NCBI GenBank assembly: GCA_031401035.1
Contig: JANNRA010000103.1
Coordinates: 1-64,000 of the forward strand
Direction: 5' to 3'
DNA: 64,000 bases
From: JANNRA01 sp031401035
GTDB taxonomy: Bacteria > Desulfobacterota > Binatia > HRBIN30 > CADEER01
The position numbers were made by a program, and so were the translations under genes. The notes beneath the pieces are model-generated. The model had not been told where the DNA came from, did no database searches, and saw only the letters and a list, made by a program, of their open reading frames with translations. Positions 60,041 through 64,000 of this stretch are shown here, piece after piece (within the stretch, counting starts at the first letter, position 1; every line of letters begins with the position of its first letter).

Positions 60041-61378
60041 TCAATCCGGCATCCAATTGCCGTGGAAGCCGAAGGGGACGCGGCGGGGCAGGTGGACGGT
60101 GGCGACCGGCGGCTTGCGCACGTCCGTGGCGTCGAGGACGACGAAATCGGTCGCGGCGCGCGCCGCATCGTAGACGAACTGCAGCACCCAGCCCTCGTCC
60201 TCGCCGGACTGGGCCGCGGCGGGGACGAAGACGCCCTCGCTCGGCGTGCGGCCGAGACCGAACTCGTGCGCGCTGACGCCGCCGGTCTGCAGGTCGTACT
60301 TCACCAGCGCGCACGCCTTGGTGCCGTCGTCGTCGCCCTCGAAGACGTTGGCGGCGGCGTAGCCGTAGCGGTTGCGCCGACCGGTCCGGCGCTCGTCGGC
60401 GCGCGGGAACTCCACCGGGCGGTCGTCGAGCTGGCGCTCGGTGACGCGGCCGGCGGCGAGGTCGATGGTCCAGCGCGTCAGGTAGGCGTTGGAGATGCCC
60501 TCCGGACCGCCGCGCCACAGGGTCGGGTAGCGCGCCGCGTCGAGGACGATCGTCGCGCCCTCCTCGTAGGCGTTCATGGGGTGAAACACGTAGCAGGGGT
60601 CGATCTCGAACCAGCGCACGTCGGCGCTGCCGCCGCCGCGCGGCATGACGCCGAGGCGGGCGCCGTAGCCGTCGCTCCACGCGTACGGAAAGCGGCCCTG
60701 CGTCGCGAGCTCGAAGTCGAAGACGATCGGCAGGTCCATGAAGATGACGTGCCGATCGGTGATGGCGAAGTCGTGCATCATCGTCGGTCCCCGCACGTCG
60801 ATGACCTCGCTCGTCACCAGCGCCCCGGCCGCGTCCAACACATGGTAGGTGAGGAACGGCATGACGAACCGATAGCCGAAGAAGTGCAGCTCGCCGGTGC
60901 GCGGGCAGGGCTTCGGGTGGGCGGTGAAGCTGGTGGTCAGGCGGCCGCCGAAATCGCACACGCCGACGGTCTCGAGCGTGCGCGTCACCTCGACCGGGAA
61001 GGAGCTCTCGACCAGGGCGAGGATGCGGCCGGCGTGCTCGACGACGTTGGTGTTGTTGACGCCGGCGCTGTGGTCGATGGTGCCGTTGGCGTCGACGAAC
61101 TCGACCCCCTCGGTGAACGTGCGGCCGCGCACATAGCGGTTGCGGTACCACTGCGCGGCGCCGCGCTCGAGACGCACGCCGTGCAACATGCCGTCACCGG
61201 TGAACCAGTGGCCGGACACGCCGGAGCGCGGGTTCGGTCCGTTGCGCATGTACACGCCGCACAACTCGGGCGGCAGGGCGCCCTCGATGGGGAGGTCGAC
61301 GACGGTGACTTCGTCGGCGACCGGCGCGTAATTGCCGCGCAGATGAAAGGGCAGCTGCTCCGGGCGATTTTCGGTCAT
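60041..61378 (-). CDS. Carotenoid oxygenase (retinal pigment epithelial membrane protein family)
   Basis: The 445-residue seven-bladed propeller enzyme has iron-binding His candidates in 'TSFTAHPKPCP', 'TMMHDFAITDRHVIFMDLP' in part, 'VFHPMNAYEEGATIVLD' and the C-terminal 'FHGNWMPD'. 'GVYMRNGPNPRSG' and 'HWFTGDGMLHGVRLERG' are the family start. It cleaves carotenoids, apocarotenoids or stilbenes. Its ATG overlaps the bpt stop (ATGA), an odd translational coupling. Confidence 0.9.
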   Translation of the reverse strand: MTENRPEQLPFHLRGNYAPVADEVTVVDLPIEGALPPELCGVYMRNGPNPRSGVSGHWFTGDGMLHGVRLERGAAQWYRNRYVRGRTFTEGVEFVDANGTIDHSAGVNNTNVVEHAGRILALVESSFPVEVTRTLETVGVCDFGGRLTTSFTAHPKPCPRTGELHFFGYRFVMPFLTYHVLDAAGALVTSEVIDVRGPTMMHDFAITDRHVIFMDLPIVFDFELATQGRFPYAWSDGYGARLGVMPRGGGSADVRWFEIDPCYVFHPMNAYEEGATIVLDAARYPTLWRGGPEGISNAYLTRWTIDLAAGRVTERQLDDRPVEFPRADERRTGRRNRYGYAAANVFEGDDDGTKACALVKYDLQTGGVSAHEFGLGRTPSEGVFVPAAAQSGEDEGWVLQFVYDAARAATDFVVLDATDVRKPPVATVHLPRRVPFGFHGNWMPD

Positions 61379-62127
61379 GGCGAATCTCCTCGCAGGGCCT
61401 CGGTGAACCGGCGCCAGGCGCCGCCGACCAGCCGCTCGTGCGGCAGGAAGCGCGCCTTGTAAACCATGGCGCGGCTGCCGGCGACGTACAGGCCGAGATA
61501 CAGATAGCGCAGGCCCCATTCCTGACACAGGGCGAGCTGCTTGAGAATCGAGTAGGTGCCGAGGCTGAGGCGGGAGAAGGCCGGGTCGTAGTAGCAGTAC
61601 ACCGCCGACAACGCGTCGGCGGCGCGGTCGGTGACGGCGACGCCGACCAGCAGGCCGTTCAGCACGTAGCGCAGCTCGACGGTATCGGTGCAGCTCTCGA
61701 CGAGGAACTGCTCGTAGCTCTCGGCATCGATCATCCCCTCGCCGCCGAGCAGGCCGCGCTCGAGCTTGTGCCGGTTGTACAGCGCCACCTTCTCCGCCGT
61801 CACCGCCGGGCGGCCGATGAGGGTCTGCAGCGTCTCGTCGCCGCGCCGCGCGATGCGTTGCTGCGTGCGCGACGGCACGAAGTCCTGCACGTCCAGGCGG
61901 ATCGCCTCGCAGGCGACGCAATGCGGGCAACTCGGCCGGTAGAGCAGCAGGCCCTGGCGGCGATCCCCGGCCACCAGCCGCTCGCTGAACTCCGCCGCCT
62001 TGAGCCGTCGCATCGGCAGCCGCAAGGGCAGACGCGCCGTCTGCTCGCGCAGGTAGGGGCAGCGGCTGGGCTCATTCCAGACCAGCCACTCCGGCGGCGC
62101 GCCGGGCAGGCGCACGGGCGTGTCCAT
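61375..62127 (-). CDS. bpt: Aspartate/glutamate leucyltransferase (Bpt)
   Basis: The 250-residue N-end-rule enzyme of the arginyltransferase-fold family attaches Leu from Leu-tRNA to N-terminal Asp or Glu. Hallmarks are 'CPYLREQTARLPLR', 'GLLLYRPSCPHCVACEAIRLDV' in part, 'LSAVYCYYDPAFSRLSLGTYSI' in part and 'YVAGSRAMVYKARFLPHERL'. The product's N-terminal Cys cluster is intact. It is translationally coupled to the carotenoid oxygenase. Confidence 0.9.
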   Translation of the reverse strand: MDTPVRLPGAPPEWLVWNEPSRCPYLREQTARLPLRLPMRRLKAAEFSERLVAGDRRQGLLLYRPSCPHCVACEAIRLDVQDFVPSRTQQRIARRGDETLQTLIGRPAVTAEKVALYNRHKLERGLLGGEGMIDAESYEQFLVESCTDTVELRYVLNGLLVGVAVTDRAADALSAVYCYYDPAFSRLSLGTYSILKQLALCQEWGLRYLYLGLYVAGSRAMVYKARFLPHERLVGGAWRRFTEALRGDSP

Positions 62128-62153
62128 GCTCTCCGGGATACCTGAGCGGCGCG

Positions 62154-62825
62154 GTGAGTGGTAGGGCGATCGCAGCGATGTTCGAGGCGGCGGCGGCAGA
62201 TGGATTCGACCTCACGCAGCCCTTCGCGGCGTGCTGGTACAACGACACCGTCGCCCCACCGCAGCGCCTGGCCGATTTCGGCCGCCACCGCGCCCTCGGT
62301 GTCCTGATCGGCAACAGCCGCGCCCTGTGGCCGCCGTTTCTCGCGGCGTGGCATGCGGACGCGGCGTTGCGCGCCGCCGCCGACCCGCTCGACCGCTACA
62401 CCGAGTCGCGCCTGGAGCCGCACCTGGATCGCCTCGGCGTGCGCGCCGTCGTGCGCTGGGTGCACGAACCGCCGCCGCGCCTCGCCGTGCAGCGCCTCGC
62501 CCACCTGAGCGGCCTGGCGCCGCTGGCGCCCATGGGCCTCAACGTCCATCCGGTCTATGGCCCCTGGATCGCCCTGCGCGCCGTCGTCGTCCTCGACACC
62601 GAGGGGCCGCCGGGCGACCCCCCGGTGGTGGCGCTGCCCTGCGATGCCTGCACCCAGGCGTGCGCGCCGGCGTCCGCGCGCGCGCGCGCCGCGCCGCCCG
62701 ACGATTGGCGCGCCTGGCTCGCCGCCCGCGACGCCTGTCCGCTCGGCCGCGTGCACCGCTACGATGACACGCAGATCACCTATCACTACACCAAAGACCG
62801 GGGCGTGCTCGACCGGCAATCCTGA
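62154..62825 (+). CDS. MMACHC (CblC)-like protein
   Basis: The 223-residue protein resembles the cobalamin trafficking and reductive-decyanase protein MMACHC: 'AACWYNDTVAP' near the start, 'PPPRLAVQRLAHLSGLAPLAPMGLNVHPVYGPWIALRAVVV' in part in the middle, and 'CDACTQACAP' plus 'ACPLGRVHRYDDTQITYHYTKDR' at the end. The two Cys-containing segments also recall reductases of the queuosine type. The MMACHC assignment is by pattern memory only. It is divergent from bpt by 26 bp. Confidence 0.55.
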   Translation: MSGRAIAAMFEAAAADGFDLTQPFAACWYNDTVAPPQRLADFGRHRALGVLIGNSRALWPPFLAAWHADAALRAAADPLDRYTESRLEPHLDRLGVRAVVRWVHEPPPRLAVQRLAHLSGLAPLAPMGLNVHPVYGPWIALRAVVVLDTEGPPGDPPVVALPCDACTQACAPASARARAAPPDDWRAWLAARDACPLGRVHRYDDTQITYHYTKDRGVLDRQS

Positions 62826-62855
62826 TGGAGGACGCGGCAGTAACCGCGCCCTCCA

Positions 62856-63302
62856 CTACTTCGGCGTGTACCGCACCAGCACGCGGCTGCCGTCCTTGAA
62901 GCCGGCGCGGAACGCGGCTTCGTACTTCGGCCAGCCGTCCGGGTACCGCTTGGCGTAGGCCTGCATCATCTTCTCTTCGAGCCCGGCGTCTCTGACCAAC
63001 GCGCCCTTGGCCAGGAACCAGGGGCCATCGACGCTGCCGACGGCGATCTTCGCGTCGGGCCGGCCAGCCTCGATGCGCTTCACCCGCCAAGAGGTCGGCC
63101 GCGTGCCGACGTACACCGCCCTGTCGAGCCAGACGTACCAGATCTCGGCCGGGGCGCTGAGCGAGCCGTCCTTGCGGGTGGAGGAGATGTAGACGTACTT
63201 CGCCGACTCGAGGCCCTGCGCGACGTCGGTTGGCAGATCGGCGCCTGCCGAGAGCGGCAGCAGCAGGGCGGTGGCGGCGAGCATTGCGGCGATGCGGCGC
63301 AT
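62856..63302 (-). CDS. Exported PNPOx-like split-barrel protein
   Basis: The 148-residue protein has a signal peptide ('IAAMLAATALLLPLSAGADLP') and then a flavin-reductase/PNPOx-like split barrel: 'KYVYISSTRKDGSLSAPAEIWYVWLDRAVYVG' in part and 'KRIEAGRPDAKIAVGSVDGPWF'. Most proteins of this fold are cytoplasmic, so the signal peptide is notable. Haem or flavin binding is possible. It is convergent with the MMACHC-like gene. Confidence 0.75.
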   Translation of the reverse strand: MRRIAAMLAATALLLPLSAGADLPTDVAQGLESAKYVYISSTRKDGSLSAPAEIWYVWLDRAVYVGTRPTSWRVKRIEAGRPDAKIAVGSVDGPWFLAKGALVRDAGLEEKMMQAYAKRYPDGWPKYEAAFRAGFKDGSRVLVRYTPK

Positions 63303-63394
63303 GGAATCCTCCTGACGTGGCGCTGCCGACACTAGAGGGCGACCGGTGGCCGCGCAACATTGCCCGACCGGGGATGTGTGCTACGCATCCAACC

Positions 63395-64000
63395 ATGCGT
63401 TCCCCACTCGCCAATCAGCGCGGCAACACCGTCCTCTACATGCTCGTCGGCCTGCTGCTGATCTTCGTCGGCGGCGGATTGGTGCTGCATTTCGGGTTGA
63501 AGCGGCATGACGAGCTCGCCTTCGACGTCGACGCCGCCTATCCGCCCGACACGGCGCTGGTCGGCGGCGAGGCCTACGCCGCCACCTCCGCGGCGCTGAT
63601 CCGCCATGAGCTCGACGGGGTCACCGGCTGGCGTCCGAACGACTTCTTCCTGTGGGGGCCGCAGGTGGCCGCCGACAACAACGCCAGCCGCCAGCTCGGC
63701 ATCATCCAGGCCCTGCGCGAGAGCGTCCGCGTCTTCAAGGATCACCTGACGAAGATCTCGGCGACCGAGTACGACCCCAACCTGGTCGCCGCCGACCGCC
63801 TGCTGCGCAACGACGAGACCAAGTTCTGGTTCCCGTCCGCCGAGGGCCGCTACAAAGAAGCGGCGACGATGCTCGATGCCTATGTCGCCGGGTTGGCGAC
63901 GACGCCGCCGACCTCGAAGCCGCTCAACCAACGCAACATCGAGGTCATCCGCCTGCTGCAGACCTGGTCCGATCTGCTCGGCGACGCGCACGGAAGCCTC
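63395..64000 (+). CDS. DUF2333 family membrane protein (3' end outside window)
   Basis: The first 202 residues are present and the gene runs off the window. A single N-terminal membrane helix ('TVLYMLVGLLLIFVGGGLVL') is followed by a periplasmic-type domain with 'GWRPNDFFLWGPQVAADNNASRQLGI' in part and 'KFWFPSAEGRYKEAATML', matching DUF2333. The function is unknown. The ATG at 63395 follows a short intergenic gap from the divergent PNPOx-like gene. Confidence 0.75.
   Translation, partial: MRSPLANQRGNTVLYMLVGLLLIFVGGGLVLHFGLKRHDELAFDVDAAYPPDTALVGGEAYAATSAALIRHELDGVTGWRPNDFFLWGPQVAADNNASRQLGIIQALRESVRVFKDHLTKISATEYDPNLVAADRLLRNDETKFWFPSAEGRYKEAATMLDAYVAGLATTPPTSKPLNQRNIEVIRLLQTWSDLLGDAHGSL

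Overview
The window is high-GC DNA from an uncultured-type Gram-negative bacterium. Outer-membrane DUF1302/DUF1329 proteins point to a second membrane. LLM-class flavin/F420-type oxidoreductases, P450s and a fused acyl-CoA dehydrogenase recall actinobacterial lipid catabolism. Three exported proteins carry dockerin-like 'GDCN.(D/N)G...INEL' repeats, which I associate with Binatota and deltaproteobacterial metagenome genomes. The taxon is inference only. No rRNA, tRNA or CRISPR array was recognised.

Layout. 1-1.7 kb: tail of an IS91-like transposase, a Phd-PIN toxin-antitoxin pair, and a 37-bp repeat abutting a 5'-truncated P450. 2.2-14.4 kb: a lipid (steroid, terpenoid or branched acid) degradation cluster with three crotonase-fold enzymes, a GntR/FadR regulator, a double acyl-CoA dehydrogenase, two LLM oxidoreductases, a P450, an amidohydrolase and an acyl-CoA ligase. 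Its two divergent promoters share one 14-bp sequence. 14.8-19.2 kb: DUF1329 and DUF1302 envelope proteins and a dockerin-like secreted protein. The same 37-bp repeat recurs at 19.2 kb, so it brackets this block in direct orientation. 19.6-21.6 kb: two more toxin-antitoxin pairs around a wrecked adenylate cyclase. 22-24.7 kb: a MoxR ATPase/VWA pair and a PAS protein. 25-32.3 kb: a DUF2256/photolyase operon, DoxX proteins, superoxide dismutase and a PEP-synthase-like enzyme. 32.7-38.5 kb: YefM-YoeB, a flavoprotein, a CAP-dockerin-cohesin protein, Phd-PIN and a GFA-family pseudogene. 38.7-56.2 kb: mostly housekeeping and stress genes (P450, malQ, pfk, an orphan DNA methylase, desaturase, folE, a divergent CarH/LitR-like regulator, msrA, a PLP lyase, RNase T2, pgi, tkt). 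56.3-64 kb: alkA, ogt, a Rieske-flavodoxin fusion, a carotenoid oxygenase overlapping bpt, an MMACHC-like protein, an exported PNPOx-like protein and a partial DUF2333 gene.

How it fits together. The left third reads as an acquired catabolic island: the ligase activates a hydrophobic acid, the FadE-like fusion and crotonases carry out beta-oxidation-type steps, the P450 and LLM enzymes oxidise the skeleton, and DUF1302/DUF1329 may handle the hydrophobic substrate at the envelope. The right part holds many light and oxidative-stress functions (photolyases, folE for a pterin cofactor, a CarH/LitR-type regulator, desaturase, carotenoid cleavage, SodB, MsrA, AlkA, Ogt). This suggests, but does not prove, a dispersed photo-stress regulon.
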